This document shows positions 9,197 through 20,068 of a stretch of 64,000 nucleotides of DNA, one piece after another. Each line of letters starts with the position of its first letter. The stretch's first letter is position 1. The notes beneath the pieces were generated by a model that worked only from the letters and a program-made list of their open reading frames with translations, was not told where the DNA came from and did no database searches. The position numbers and the translations under genes are program-made. The DNA is from Hyphomicrobium sp. CS1GBMeth3 (GTDB lineage Bacteria; Pseudomonadota; Alphaproteobacteria; Rhizobiales; Hyphomicrobiaceae), in the NCBI RefSeq assembly GCF_900117455.1, contig NZ_FPHO01000002.1, positions 1-64,000 on the forward strand, given 5' to 3'.

Positions 9197-10807
9197 TCAG
9201 GCCGCCTCGGCGCCGTCCTTTAACAGCTTGTAGTTGATGGAATCGAGCAGCGCCTCGAAGCTGGCGTCGATGATATTGGGGGAAACGCCGACGGTGATCC
9301 ATCGTTCGCCGGTTGCGTTGTCGAACGTTTCGACAAGCACGCGGGTAACGGCCTCGGTGCCCCCGGTCAGGATACGCACCTTGTAGTCGACCAGCTCGAT
9401 GGTCTCGATGTGGCGCTGGTAGGGGCCGAGGTCCTTGCGTAGCGCGCGATCGAGCGCGTTGACGGGGCCGTTGCCCTCGGCGACCGACCACAGCGGATCC
9501 TGGCCACCGTTGATGAACACTTTGACGGTCGCTTCCGAGACGGTGACCAGTTCGCCCATGGCGTTGTGGCGGCGCTCGACCATGACGCGGAAGCTGTCGA
9601 CCGAGAAATAGCGCGGCACGTTGGCGAGGTGGCGGCGCGCGAGCAGCTCGAAGGAGGCTTCCGCGGTCTCGTAGGCATAGCCTGAGGATTCGCGCGATTT
9701 CACCTCGTCGAGCAGGGTCTGCACGCGCGGATCGTCCTTGTCGACGGCGAGGCCCAGGTTCTCGAGCGACGCCATGACGTTCGAGCGGCCGGCCTGCTTC
9801 GAGACCAGGAGGCGGCGCTCGTTACCGGTCGCTTCGGGCGGCACGTGCTCGTAGGTGCCGGGATCCTTCAGGATCGCGGAGGCGTGGATGCCGGCCTTGG
9901 TAGCGAAGGCGCTCTCGCCGACGTAGGGCGCGTGGCGGTTCGGGGCTGCGTTCAGAAGCTCGTCGAGGACGCGGCTGGCGTGGGTCAGCGTGCGCAGGCG
10001 CTCGGGTGTGACGCCGGTCTCGAAGTTGTCGGCGAAGGCGGATTTCAGGAGCAGCGTCGGGATGATCGACGTCATGTTGGCGTTGCCGCAGCGCTCGCCG
10101 AGACCGTTCAGCGTGCCCTGGATCTGGCGGCAGCCCTGGCGCACGGCGGCAAGCGTGTTGGCGACGGCGTTGTCGGTATCGTTGTGTGTGTGAATGCCGA
10201 GGCGGTCACCCGGCACATGCTGCACGACGTCGGCCACGATGCGCTCGACCTCGTGGGGCAGCGTGCCGCCGTTGGTGTCGCAGAGCACGACCCAGCGGGC
10301 GCCGGCCTCGTAGGCGGTCTTGGCCACGGCGAGCGCGTAGTCGCGGTTGCCCTTCCAGCCGTCGAAGAAGTGCTCGCAATCGAGCATGGCCTCTCGGCCG
10401 GAGGCGACGACGGCGCGGATGCTCTCGCCGATCGCGGCGAGGTTTTCCTCGTTCGAGATGCCGAGGGCGACGCGCACGTGGTAGTCCCAGGACTTGGCGA
10501 CCATGCAGATGCTGTCGGCGGCGGACGCGAGGAGGGCCTGCAGGCCAGGATCGTTGGAGACAGAGCGGCCGGCGCGTTTCACCATGCCGAAGGCGGTGAA
10601 GCGGGCGCGTTTGAAAGCGGGCTTCGCCTTGAAAAACTGCGAGTCGGTGTCGTTGGCGCCCGGATAGCCGCCTTCGACGTAGTCGAGGCCGAGATCGTCG
10701 AGCAGGGCCGCGACGCGGCGCTTGTCCTCGAGCGAGAAGTCGACGCCCGTCGTCTGCGCGCCGTCGCGCAGCGTGGTGTCAAAGAGGTAGAGGCGTTCCT
10801 TAGACAT
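9197..10807 (-). CDS. cimA: Citramalate synthase CimA
   Basis: 536 aa, the normal length. It condenses pyruvate and acetyl-CoA to (R)-citramalate, the threonine-independent entry into isoleucine synthesis. The HMGL-like TIM barrel shows LFDTTLRDGAQTTGVDFS at residues 8-25 and the metal-binding HTHNDTDNAVANT near 210; the C-terminal LeuA-dimer regulatory domain starts about residue 400. The length and DGAQTTGVDFS distinguish it from LeuA. Its ATG overlaps the stop of a small upstream ORF that is a partial copy of its own 5' end. Confidence 0.95.
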   Translation of the reverse strand: MSKERLYLFDTTLRDGAQTTGVDFSLEDKRRVAALLDDLGLDYVEGGYPGANDTDSQFFKAKPAFKRARFTAFGMVKRAGRSVSNDPGLQALLASAADSICMVAKSWDYHVRVALGISNEENLAAIGESIRAVVASGREAMLDCEHFFDGWKGNRDYALAVAKTAYEAGARWVVLCDTNGGTLPHEVERIVADVVQHVPGDRLGIHTHNDTDNAVANTLAAVRQGCRQIQGTLNGLGERCGNANMTSIIPTLLLKSAFADNFETGVTPERLRTLTHASRVLDELLNAAPNRHAPYVGESAFATKAGIHASAILKDPGTYEHVPPEATGNERRLLVSKQAGRSNVMASLENLGLAVDKDDPRVQTLLDEVKSRESSGYAYETAEASFELLARRHLANVPRYFSVDSFRVMVERRHNAMGELVTVSEATVKVFINGGQDPLWSVAEGNGPVNALDRALRKDLGPYQRHIETIELVDYKVRILTGGTEAVTRVLVETFDNATGERWITVGVSPNIIDASFEALLDSINYKLLKDGAEAA

Positions 10808-10958
10808 TCGCGGCTCGCTTGTTTGCTGCGCGACAGCATTTTTCCGGTTTTATTCGTGCTCGGCGCTCCAAGATCACCACGCGCTCATGTAGCGAGACGC
10901 CTGCGCGCGAACGGGCGCGCAGCGGGGTGTCGAAGAGGTAGAGGCGTTCCGTGCTCAT
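10800..10958 (-). CDS. 52-aa upstream ORF, partial duplicate of the cimA start
   Basis: It starts MSTERLYLFDTPLRARSR; cimA starts MSKERLYLFDTTLRDGAQ. About 45 bp of cimA's 5' end is repeated with few changes, then the similarity ends. The frame ends in a TAA that overlaps the cimA ATG (ATGTCTAA), which would couple translation. cimA itself has no clear ribosome site, whereas this ORF is preceded by AAGAGA. Either a remnant of a tandem duplication or a leader that now drives cimA translation. Confidence 0.6.
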   Translation of the reverse strand: MSTERLYLFDTPLRARSRAGVSLHERVVILERRARIKPEKCCRAANKRAANV

Positions 10959-10979
10959 CGTGGATCTCTTGAGCCAGCC

Positions 10980-11474
10980 TCAAGCGTCGTTGTCGGCGCC
11001 GAGACGCTTTTTCATGGTCGTGTTCGGGAGCCAGAGGTCGTCGCGCGGGATCATACTGCGCTGGGCGGCCTCGTAGCCGCGGGCTTCGAAGAACGGCTCG
11101 GCCGTATCGCTGGCCTCAACGGTGATCTCCTTGGCGCCCCGGCCCTGGGCCAAGCGTTCGATGGCGTCCGCGAGCGCCGTACCGACGCCCTGGCCGGCGA
11201 AGTAGGGATGCACGTAAAGCATCTCGAAGACGTTGTTGCCCTTGAGCGAGGCGAAGCCCGCGTACTCGCCCTCGACCTGCACGACGAGGGTCGTCATGGC
11301 GCCGAGGCGGTCGGCGAAGGCGTTGGCGTCGGTGGCGGTCGCGGCCCAGGCAACGCGCTGATCCTCGTCGTACTCTTCGGCGGTCAGCTCCTCGATCGAC
11401 TGCGCGAACAGCTCCCGCAGCGCTATGGTGTCGGCGCGCAGGAAGGGGCGGAGCGGGTAGGACGTGGTCATCAT
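10980..11474 (-). CDS. GNAT-family N-acetyltransferase
   Basis: 164 aa single-domain GNAT. The core YVHPYFAGQGVGTALADAIERLA contains the acetyl-CoA pyrophosphate loop GQGVGT, and the fourth strand/helix is EITVEASDTAEPFFEARGYEAAQR. The substrate is unknown. The start ATGATGACC overlaps nothing but lies only 4 bp behind the stop of the small membrane protein gene, so the three genes 10980-11975 form one operon. Confidence 0.85.
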   Translation of the reverse strand: MMTTSYPLRPFLRADTIALRELFAQSIEELTAEEYDEDQRVAWAATATDANAFADRLGAMTTLVVQVEGEYAGFASLKGNNVFEMLYVHPYFAGQGVGTALADAIERLAQGRGAKEITVEASDTAEPFFEARGYEAAQRSMIPRDDLWLPNTTMKKRLGADNDA

Positions 11475-11478
11475 GGGA

Positions 11479-11604
11479 CTACTGCCAGATGAAGCCGAGC
11501 TTGAATGCGAGATAGACGGCAAACAGCACGAGCGCGATCTTGATGATCAGGTAGACCAGCCAGTGGCGCGGGAACGGGACGTCCTTTTTCCAGTCATTAC
11601 TCAT
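11479..11604 (-). CDS. 41-aa single-pass membrane protein
   Basis: MSNDWKKDVPFPRHWLVYLI and then a hydrophobic helix (about residues 17-37) ending GFIWQ. The start has an AGGAAG site and overlaps the stop of the DUF559 gene by ATGA. Similar short proteins sit in this position in related genomes (from memory). Function unknown. Confidence 0.65.
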   Translation of the reverse strand: MSNDWKKDVPFPRHWLVYLIIKIALVLFAVYLAFKLGFIWQ

Positions 11605-11975
11605 CGGGCTGCTTCCTTTTTGTCCGACGCGTGAAGACCGACGTCGCGGACGACTGTGTCCATGACCGATAACGTGTTTGTTAGAACATCGTTGTTCCAG
11701 AACCGCAGCACGCGATAGCCGTTCGCTTCCAACCAACGTGTACGCTCTTGATCAGTTTTCAGGCCCTTCGGTTCGGCATGCTGGCCTCCATCAACTTCGA
11801 TGACGATCTTGGCCGTGTGGTCAGCAAAATCGGCGATGAATGGGCCTATGGGAGCTTGTTGTCGAAAGTGAAAGCCTTGGCGATTGAGCTCTCGTAGCTC
11901 ACGCCACAATTTCTTTTCCGCTTGTGTCTTCTCTCGCCGCATCTGCCGGGCGCGCTCGCTCATGATGTTGGTCAT
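11601..11975 (-). CDS. DUF559 domain protein (Vsr-like endonuclease fold)
   Basis: 124 aa. The whole protein is the domain: ARQMRREKTQAEKKLWRELR, FHFRQQAPIGPFIADFAD, KIVIEVDGGQHAEPKG and RVLRFWNNDVLTN. The D...EVDGGQH layout is the catalytic centre of the PD-(D/E)XK/Vsr superfamily. The cellular role of these widespread solo proteins is unknown. An alternative start at 11963 is possible. ATGA overlap with the next gene. Confidence 0.85.
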   Translation of the reverse strand: MTNIMSERARQMRREKTQAEKKLWRELRELNRQGFHFRQQAPIGPFIADFADHTAKIVIEVDGGQHAEPKGLKTDQERTRWLEANGYRVLRFWNNDVLTNTLSVMDTVVRDVGLHASDKKEAAR

Positions 11976-12000
11976 GGCTGGCGCCCCGATAAGAAGCAGC

Positions 12001-12110
12001 TATTCCCCTCCCCCTGGTGGGGAGGGGTTAGGGGTGGGGGGACTCCAGAACGCAGGCGTTTGGGCGTCCCCCCCTCCCGGCCTCCCCCACAAGGGGGGAG
12101 GAGAAGTGAG
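12001..12110. repeat. G/C-rich palindromic intergenic repeat
   Basis: Two adjoining palindromes between DUF559 and cysS. The first (12004-12026) pairs CCCCTCCCC with GGGGAGGGG; the second (about 12081-12103) pairs CCTCCCCC with GGGGGAGG; the middle GGGGTGGGGGGAC can pair with GTCCCCCCCTCCC. This motif is seen in many copies in alphaproteobacterial intergenic regions. It probably also ends transcription of the convergence-free cysS operon or protects 3' ends. Confidence 0.75.
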
Positions 12111-12120
12111 GTGGGCGCGC

Positions 12121-13542
<1,422 letters not shown>

Positions 13543-13926
13543 GCATCTTCTCCTCATGCGGCGCAGGGCGATGACGTACCCGTGCGCGGACCGGTGCTCC
13601 GACCGGCGGGGCGCTTCTCTGTCTTGTCATGAGGCAAAGAACGAGGCCGCGCGCCAGCCGGGCAGGACTAGCTCGAAATCGTGATAATAATGCCGCAAAT
13701 GCTGGCGGCGAGTTTGCGCAGCGTTCCCATGGCCCGTGTTTATGCTGGTGGGCGCTTGTGGCGTCAAGCGGCGCGGCGTGATTTGAGCCCCGGTCGTGCG
13801 GATTTTCCGCATAAGCCCGAGCATGGCGAGACGCCGCATTTCTCCCGCATTGACCCCTTATGCGGGGCCTCGCATAGTATGGTGAACAAATGGCCTGATG
13901 CGGGGTACTTGGCCCCCCGATGATCG
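13543..13926. other. Intergenic stretch without a supported gene
   Basis: Lies between divergent cysS and the DUF2865 gene and must hold promoters for both. A minus-strand 70-codon frame (13627-13839) is open, but it has no ribosome site. Its end, HLRHYYHDFELVLPGWR, faintly resembles the start of DUF2093 proteins; this could be a remnant or chance. Confidence 0.4.
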
Positions 13927-15102
13927 ATGGGGTCGATGGCAGGAACGGGCAGACACGGCCTTAAGCGCCGAATTCTTGATCTGGCGCCGAAGCTCGATGC
14001 GCGGCGGGCGCTTTCTGTCGCGTTCGCGCTCCTGCTTGCTGGCAGTGCCGCCGTGCCTGCCGTGGCGCAGAGCAGCTGGTGGCCGTTTGGCGGCAATGAT
14101 GAACCGGCCCGGCCGCGCGCGCCGGTTCCGAGCGAATCTGTCTATGGCGATCCCTACGCCGATCCGAACACGCAGCCGCCCCCTGGCGCGCGTCGGCCCA
14201 ATTCCATCTGTCTCGAGCTCGAGCAGCGGCTCGTGCAGGACGGGCAGCGTGGGGGTGAATCGCGCAATCTGATTCCAATGGTCGAGAACGAGCTGAGGCA
14301 GGCCGAGCAGGCCCATCGCTCTCAGCGCCAGCAGCTCGATCGCAGCGATTGCTACGAGTATTTCCTGTTCTCGAAGACGCTGCGGCGGACACGGCGTTGC
14401 GTCGACCTCGCCAACCAGGCCGACAGCACGCGCCGGCGTATCGACGATCTCGAGGTTCAGCTTTCGCAGCTACAGGGCTCCTCGGGCCGGTCGTATCGCG
14501 ACGAGATCATCCGGGAACTCGCCCGCAATGACTGCGGTGCCAGCTACCAGCAGCAGGCGCGGCGCCAGAGCGGCGGCGGTTTGTCGGGCTTCTGGGACGA
14601 CGGCGAAAGCAGCGGCTACAGCGGGGGGGGGTCGAGCTTCGGTGCGCTGCCCTATGCAACCTATCGCACCGTCTGTGTTCGTCTCTGCGACGGCTACTAC
14701 TTCCCGGTCAGCTTCTCGACGCTGCCCAATCACTTCCAGCGCGACGAGGAGGTTTGCGCCTCGAAATGCGCGGCGCCGGCCGCACTCTATTACCATCAGA
14801 ATCCCGGTGCGGGCATGGAGCAGGCTGTCGCCGCCCGCGACAACACTCCCTACAAGCAGCTCAAGACGGCCTTCAAATATCGCAAGGAGTACATCAACGG
14901 GTGCTCCTGCAAGATGGCCGAGTATCAGCCCGCGTCCGGTGCCGTGGTGAACCAGGGAGTTGGTCAGGGCGGGGGCTGGACGGCGCAGACGCCGACCGGC
15001 TCGACGCACGAGCAGCGGGTCCAGCCGCCTCCGGCCGAGCCGCCGCAGCAGTACGACAACGGCGGCGGGAGCGAGGAGCTACCGTGGGCGACGTCGCCCT
15101 AA
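13927..15102 (+). CDS. DUF2865 domain secreted protein
   Basis: 391 aa. Long basic N-terminus with a signal segment (ALSVAFALLLAGSAAVPAVAQ), then CLELEQRLV, a coiled-coil part (about residues 110-190) and the conserved Cys-rich block YRTVCVRLCDGYYFPVSFST...EEVCASKC, followed by KYRKEYINGCSCK and a Pro/Gly tail. This matches DUF2865, a family restricted to Hyphomicrobiales and of unknown function; the six conserved cysteines suggest disulfides in the periplasm. Confidence 0.9.
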   Translation: MGSMAGTGRHGLKRRILDLAPKLDARRALSVAFALLLAGSAAVPAVAQSSWWPFGGNDEPARPRAPVPSESVYGDPYADPNTQPPPGARRPNSICLELEQRLVQDGQRGGESRNLIPMVENELRQAEQAHRSQRQQLDRSDCYEYFLFSKTLRRTRRCVDLANQADSTRRRIDDLEVQLSQLQGSSGRSYRDEIIRELARNDCGASYQQQARRQSGGGLSGFWDDGESSGYSGGGSSFGALPYATYRTVCVRLCDGYYFPVSFSTLPNHFQRDEEVCASKCAAPAALYYHQNPGAGMEQAVAARDNTPYKQLKTAFKYRKEYINGCSCKMAEYQPASGAVVNQGVGQGGGWTAQTPTGSTHEQRVQPPPAEPPQQYDNGGGSEELPWATSP

Positions 15103-15191
15103 CCCTCAGATAGCTTGTTGACTTTGCTGCGTGACAGTTGGCGACGCCGACACTCGGTCCGCCCGATGTCGCATATGCGGAGGCTCGGAAG

Positions 15192-16565
15192 TCAGCCGCG
15201 CTGGCCGCGGAGGCGGGCTTCGGTGCGCGTGCGGCCGATCAGGGGCAGCAGCGCCTTTAGCTCGGGGCCGGCCTCGCGGCCGGTCAGCGCGAGGCGCAGC
15301 GGATGGAACAGGGCGCGGCCCTTGAGACCAGTCGCCTTCGAGACTGCAGGAGTAAAAGCACTCCAGGTCGACTCGTCCCAGGGTTCGGGCGGCAGGAGGT
15401 CGGCGGCTCTTGCCGTCATATCGGGGTTCTCGATCACGGGGTCGATCTCGCTGGTCACGACGTGCCACCAGTCGCGCGCGTCGGCGAGCACTGTGACGTT
15501 GCCGCGGACGGCCTCCCAGAACGCCGGGCCACCCGTGATACCGAGGGCTTCCAGGCGCTCCGCGACGTCCTCATAGCTGCGCTTGTGCAACAGCTTGGCG
15601 TTGAGGCTGTGCAGCTCCGCCGGGTCGAAGCGGCCGGGGGCGGTCGAGATCTTGCCGAGGTCGAACAGCGCCGCCAGCTCGTCGATGTGCGCGTGGGGCT
15701 CGATGGCGTCCGAGGTGCCGAGCAGCGCCGCGTGCGAGAGCACGGCCATGGGCTCCAGACCTTCGCTGCGGAAGGTCTCGATCGAGAGCGTGCCGAGACG
15801 TTTCGAGAGCGCGTGACCGTCGGCGCCGATCAGCAAGCTGTGGTGGGCGAGGGCAGGGGGCTCGGCGCCGAGCGCTTCGAAGATCGCGAGCTGGACGCCG
15901 GAATTCGTCACATGGTCCTCGCCGCGCACGATGTGCGTGATGCCGAAGTCGGCATCATCGACCACGCTCGTGAACGTGTAGAGCGGGGTGCCGTCCTCGC
16001 GGATCAGCACCGGATCGGAGAGCGAGCCGATGTCGACGGTCTGGTCGCCGCGGATCAAATCGTTCCAGGAGACGATGGTGGGCTCCGGTCCGAAGAGGCC
16101 GTCGGCGGGGTCGGTATTCGGCAGACGAAAGCGCCAATGCGGGCGGCGGCCTTCCGCCTCGAGCTTGGCTTTGTCGAGATCCGTGAGCTTGAGCCCCGTG
16201 CGGTCGTAGATCGGCGGCAGGCCGCGGGCGAGCTGGCGCTTGCGCTTGCGGTCAAGCTCCTCCTCGCTCTCGTAGCAGGCATAAAGGCGCCCGGCGGCCT
16301 TCAGCGTCTCGGCGACCTCGGTGTAACGCCTGAGGCGGTCCGACTGGCGCTCCTCACGCTGCCATTCGAGGCCGAGCCAGCGCAGGTCGGTGCGGATGCC
16401 TTCGGCGAAGGCTTCCGTCGAGCGCTCTCGATCGGTGTCGTCGAGACGCAGAATGAACGTGCCGCCCGCCCTACGCGCCAGGAGATAGTTGAGGATGGCG
16501 GTGCGGATGTTGCCGATGTGGAGTCGGCCCGTGGGGCTCGGCGCAAAGCGGACGGTCGGTTTCAT
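15192..16565 (-). CDS. gltX: Glutamyl-tRNA synthetase
   Basis: 457 aa class I synthetase. HIGH motif is HIGN at residues 16-19 ([17 protein letters not shown]); the KMSKS loop is ALSKR at about 252-256, i.e. degenerate. Alphaproteobacteria often have two GltX proteins and make Gln-tRNA by the indirect route with GatCAB; this could be either, since the second copy is not in view. It is monocistronic here. Confidence 0.93.
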   Translation of the reverse strand: MKPTVRFAPSPTGRLHIGNIRTAILNYLLARRAGGTFILRLDDTDRERSTEAFAEGIRTDLRWLGLEWQREERQSDRLRRYTEVAETLKAAGRLYACYESEEELDRKRKRQLARGLPPIYDRTGLKLTDLDKAKLEAEGRRPHWRFRLPNTDPADGLFGPEPTIVSWNDLIRGDQTVDIGSLSDPVLIREDGTPLYTFTSVVDDADFGITHIVRGEDHVTNSGVQLAIFEALGAEPPALAHHSLLIGADGHALSKRLGTLSIETFRSEGLEPMAVLSHAALLGTSDAIEPHAHIDELAALFDLGKISTAPGRFDPAELHSLNAKLLHKRSYEDVAERLEALGITGGPAFWEAVRGNVTVLADARDWWHVVTSEIDPVIENPDMTARAADLLPPEPWDESTWSAFTPAVSKATGLKGRALFHPLRLALTGREAGPELKALLPLIGRTRTEARLRGQRG

Positions 16566-16838
16566 GCGTTGGCGGGGCTCGGCAGATCGGGCGTGGGTGA
16601 CTGGGTTGGTAAACGCCGGGGCGAAGGGGCTCGGCGATTCGGCGCCACCCTATAGACGAGAGGCGCGGATTGCAGCTCTTTCCAGTTCTGCGTGGCGGAC
16701 CGGCGTACGGGGCCCGTTCGCAACATGTTGGTCCGCCGGGATCTTCTCCGTGTTCGTTGTGGGGCAGATATTAGGCTCTTGGTAAGAATGCTTGCCTAGC
16801 TTCGTCGGCAGGGCAGTCTGCGGGGGCGGGGAAGTTGC

Positions 16839-17837
16839 ATGCGGGTGGTCAAGTCGGTTCCGGTCGAAGATTTCGAGTTCCGCGGCAGCATCAAGGACAG
16901 TGACGTCAGCCGGCTGAGAAGGGCCTTCGCGGAAGACCCTCATATTCACGAGACCGAGGCGGAGACACTGCTCAGGCTCAACCGATCGTGCCCGATCCAG
17001 GCGCCGAGCTGGAATGGCTTCCTGATCGATGCGATCGCCGATTACCTCCTCAATCACAGTGGCCCCGAGGGCTACATCACGTCCGAGAAGAGCCGCTGGC
17101 TCGTCGGCAAGCTCGCGAGCGATGGGTGGATCGCCAATCGCACGGAGTTCGATCTCCTGGTCGCGATCCTCGGTCGCGCGCGCTGGTTCCCGCTCAGCCT
17201 CGCGACGTTCGCGCTTGCGCAGGTGGCGGGTGCCGTGGTGCACGGCTTCGGGCCGCTGCGTCTCGGACAGGGCCCGCTGCAGATGCCGGGCAGCATCGGA
17301 GATTCGGAAGTCGTGCTGATGCGCGTGATCCTCAACGCGTTCGGTGGCGACAGCGCGCTGCCGCTCACGCGGCCGGAGATCGAGATCCTGATCGGCGTGA
17401 ACAAAGTTGTGGGCGCGCGCTCGATGACGCCGGCCTGGGCCGATCTCTTCGCCAAGGCGATGGCGAACGCTCTTCTGGCGGAGCACGGGTTCGCGGTTCC
17501 CCCGCGCGTGGTTGCCCTGCGGCCGGCGGCCCCGATTGCCGAGGAGATGCCGCTCACCGATCAGATCGATGCGATGCTCGGCAACCTGCGTCTCGACTAT
17601 CACCTCCAGACCGTCGAGGAGCGGGCGCTGGCCAGGCTCGAGCGGCAGCGCATCGAGATCGTGACCGGTGAGGAAATCGTCGCCGACGACACGGACTGGC
17701 TGACCCAGAGGCTGCGCGAGAGCCGGCAGCCGTCGGCGGTCGAGGCCGCGGTCCTGGCTCACCTCGAGCGGGACTGCCTGATCGGTGATCACGGGCTGGC
17801 GCTCGCCGGGATCGGCTGGAGCGGCTATGCCGCCTGA
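16839..17837 (+). CDS. Conserved hypothetical protein, 332 aa
   Basis: Mostly helical soluble protein with no signal peptide or recognised domain. Notable parts are CPIQAPSWNGFLIDAIADYLLN, GPEGYITSEKSRWLVGKLASDGWI and NRTEFDLLVAILGRARWFP, which have the look of a repeated TerB/calcium-dependent-like helical fold, and a charged C-terminus. A GGGGAAG site precedes the ATG. It stands alone between gltX and the carboxylase gene. Function unknown. Confidence 0.75.
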   Translation: MRVVKSVPVEDFEFRGSIKDSDVSRLRRAFAEDPHIHETEAETLLRLNRSCPIQAPSWNGFLIDAIADYLLNHSGPEGYITSEKSRWLVGKLASDGWIANRTEFDLLVAILGRARWFPLSLATFALAQVAGAVVHGFGPLRLGQGPLQMPGSIGDSEVVLMRVILNAFGGDSALPLTRPEIEILIGVNKVVGARSMTPAWADLFAKAMANALLAEHGFAVPPRVVALRPAAPIAEEMPLTDQIDAMLGNLRLDYHLQTVEERALARLERQRIEIVTGEEIVADDTDWLTQRLRESRQPSAVEAAVLAHLERDCLIGDHGLALAGIGWSGYAA

Positions 17838-18019
17838 GGGCGGCTTCGGCGGCCTCTGAAGGCCCCGCGATGGCGCGGGGCCGATACAATTCCGTAGAAC
17901 TTCCGTCATACGGGCCCTTACCGGCGCCGTTTTATCGCGGTTTACGGGCTCGCCGGGTTTAGTCTAGAAGAGCCCCACCAACCGCTTCCCCGCGACATCC
18001 AGACAGGGCGCCAGGGCTA

Positions 18020-20038
18020 ATGTTCAAGAAAATTCTAATTGCCAATCGCGGCGAGATCGCCTGCCGCGTGATCAAGACCGCGCGCAAGATGGGCATCAAG
18101 ACCGTGGCCGTCTATTCGGACGCCGACCGCGATGCGCTGCATGTCGATATGGCCGACGAGGCGGTGTACATCGGCCCGCCGGCGGCTGCCGAATCCTACC
18201 TGATCATCGACAAGATCGTTGAGGCCTGTAAGCAGACGGGTGCCGAGGCGGTCCATCCGGGCTACGGCTTCCTCTCGGAGCGGGAGGCGTTTCCGCTGGC
18301 GCTTGAGAAGGCCGGGATCGTGTTCATCGGCCCCAATCCCAAGGCGATCGCCGCCATGGGTGACAAGATCGAGAGCAAGAAGGCGGCGGCGAAGGCGAAG
18401 GTCTCGACGGTGCCTGGCTACGTCGGCGAGATCGCAGACGCCAAGCATGCGGTGAAGATCGCCGAGGAAATCGGCTATCCGGTCATGATGAAGGCCTCTG
18501 CCGGCGGTGGCGGCAAGGGCATGCGCATCGCCTATACGCGCCGCGAGGTCGAGGAGGGCTTCCCGCTGGCCCGCTCGGAGGCCAAGGCGTCGTTCGGTGA
18601 CGACCGCATGTTCATCGAGAAGTTCATCGTCGACCCGCGCCACATCGAGATCCAGCTCGTGGGCGATAAGCACGGCAACGTCCTCTACTTCGGCGAGCGC
18701 GAGTGCTCTATCCAGAGGCGCAACCAAAAGGTCATCGAGGAGGCCCCGTCGCCGCTTCTCGACGAGAAGACGCGCCGCGCCATGGGCGAGCAGGCCGTCG
18801 CGTTGGCCAAGGCGGTCGGCTACGATTCGGCCGGCACGGTGGAGTTCGTCGCCGGCCAGGATCGCAGCTTCTACTTCCTCGAGATGAACACGCGGCTCCA
18901 GGTTGAGCATCCGGTGACGGAGCTCGTGACCGGCATCGATCTCGTCGAGCTGATGATCCGCGTCGCGGCGGGCGAGAAGCTGCCGATGAAGCAGTCGGAC
19001 ATCAAGCTCAACGGCTGGGCTATCGAAAGCCGCGTCTATGCCGAGGATCCGTTCCGCAACTTCCTGCCCTCGATCGGCCGGCTCGTGAAGTACCGCCCGC
19101 CCGAGGAGGGGACGAGCGACGGCATCACGGTGCGCAACGACACCGGTGTCGAGGAAGGCGGCGAGATCTCGATGTTCTACGATCCGATGATCGCCAAGCT
19201 CGTGACGCATGGGCCGTCGCGGATCGCGGCCATCGACGCGCAGGCCGAGGCCCTGGACGCGTTCTATATCGACGGGATTCAGCACAACATCCCGTTCGTG
19301 ACGGCGCTGATGCACCACCCGCGCTGGCGCGAGGGACACCTCTCCACCGGCTTCATCGCGGAAGAGTATCCGGAAGGCTTCAAGAGCCGGCGGGCCGAGG
19401 GCGAGGAGCTTTCCGTGCTCGTTGCCGTGGCGGCTGCCATCGATCACCTCCATAACGTGCGGCGCCGTCAGATCAGCCACCAGATGGCCAATGGCACGGT
19501 CGAGTTTGCCAAGCGCCGCGTGGTCGACGTCGGCGGGCAGCGTCAGACGATCGAAGTCGGCGGCACGGACGGCAGTCTGCTGCACGTGAGCTTCATCGGC
19601 GCCGATGGGGCCGTGTCGCAGTCGGTATCGGTCGGCTCCGACTGGTCGGCGGGTGAGCCAGTGTGGCGCGGCGAGGTCGGCGGCAAGACGGTTGCCGTGC
19701 AGGTGCGCCCGATCTTGAACGGTGCGACGCTCTCCTATCGGGGTATCCAGAGCCCGGTCTACGTCTACACCGAGCGCGAGGCCGAGCTTGCGGCGCTGAT
19801 GCCGGTGAAGGCCGCGGCCGACATGTCGAAGTTCCTGCTGTGCCCGATGCCCGGTCTCGTCAAGGCGATCCACACCAGCGAAGGCCAGGACGTGAAGGCC
19901 GGCGACGCGCTGGCCGTGGTCGAGGCCATGAAGATGGAGAACATCCTCAGGGCCGAGCGCGACGGCAAGGTGAAGAAGGTCAACGCCAAGCCGGGGGACA
20001 GCCTGGCGGTGGATGCCGTGATCCTCGAGTTTGCGTGA
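18020..20038 (+). CDS. pccA: Propionyl/acetyl-CoA carboxylase alpha subunit (biotin carboxylase plus BCCP)
   Basis: 672 aa. Biotin carboxylase domain at the N-terminus (FKKILIANRGEIACRVI; VHPGYGFLSE), ATP-grasp glycine loop SAGGGGKGMRIAY near 160-172, a BT linker domain, and the biotinyl domain at the C-terminus with biotin acceptor Lys about 638 in EAMKMEN. This layout fits the PccA alpha chain; the beta chain is not in the window. It carboxylates propionyl-CoA towards methylmalonyl-CoA, used in propionate and ethylmalonyl-CoA metabolism. An acylphosphatase gene follows 30 bp later. Confidence 0.93.
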   Translation: MFKKILIANRGEIACRVIKTARKMGIKTVAVYSDADRDALHVDMADEAVYIGPPAAAESYLIIDKIVEACKQTGAEAVHPGYGFLSEREAFPLALEKAGIVFIGPNPKAIAAMGDKIESKKAAAKAKVSTVPGYVGEIADAKHAVKIAEEIGYPVMMKASAGGGGKGMRIAYTRREVEEGFPLARSEAKASFGDDRMFIEKFIVDPRHIEIQLVGDKHGNVLYFGERECSIQRRNQKVIEEAPSPLLDEKTRRAMGEQAVALAKAVGYDSAGTVEFVAGQDRSFYFLEMNTRLQVEHPVTELVTGIDLVELMIRVAAGEKLPMKQSDIKLNGWAIESRVYAEDPFRNFLPSIGRLVKYRPPEEGTSDGITVRNDTGVEEGGEISMFYDPMIAKLVTHGPSRIAAIDAQAEALDAFYIDGIQHNIPFVTALMHHPRWREGHLSTGFIAEEYPEGFKSRRAEGEELSVLVAVAAAIDHLHNVRRRQISHQMANGTVEFAKRRVVDVGGQRQTIEVGGTDGSLLHVSFIGADGAVSQSVSVGSDWSAGEPVWRGEVGGKTVAVQVRPILNGATLSYRGIQSPVYVYTEREAELAALMPVKAAADMSKFLLCPMPGLVKAIHTSEGQDVKAGDALAVVEAMKMENILRAERDGKVKKVNAKPGDSLAVDAVILEFA

Positions 20039-20068
20039 GGCGCGGCCTGTAGCCTATCGAAGGATGCG

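Noticed and set aside
13627..13839. 70-codon ORF with an end faintly like DUF2093
   Set aside because: No ribosome site and only about 15 residues of weak likeness; treated as intergenic.
16650..17909. 419-codon minus-strand ORF
   Set aside because: It is the antisense shadow of the 332-aa plus-strand gene; composition rich in Arg, Pro and His and no domain.
18035..19873. 612-codon minus-strand ORF
   Set aside because: Antisense shadow of the carboxylase gene, a common effect of high GC3.
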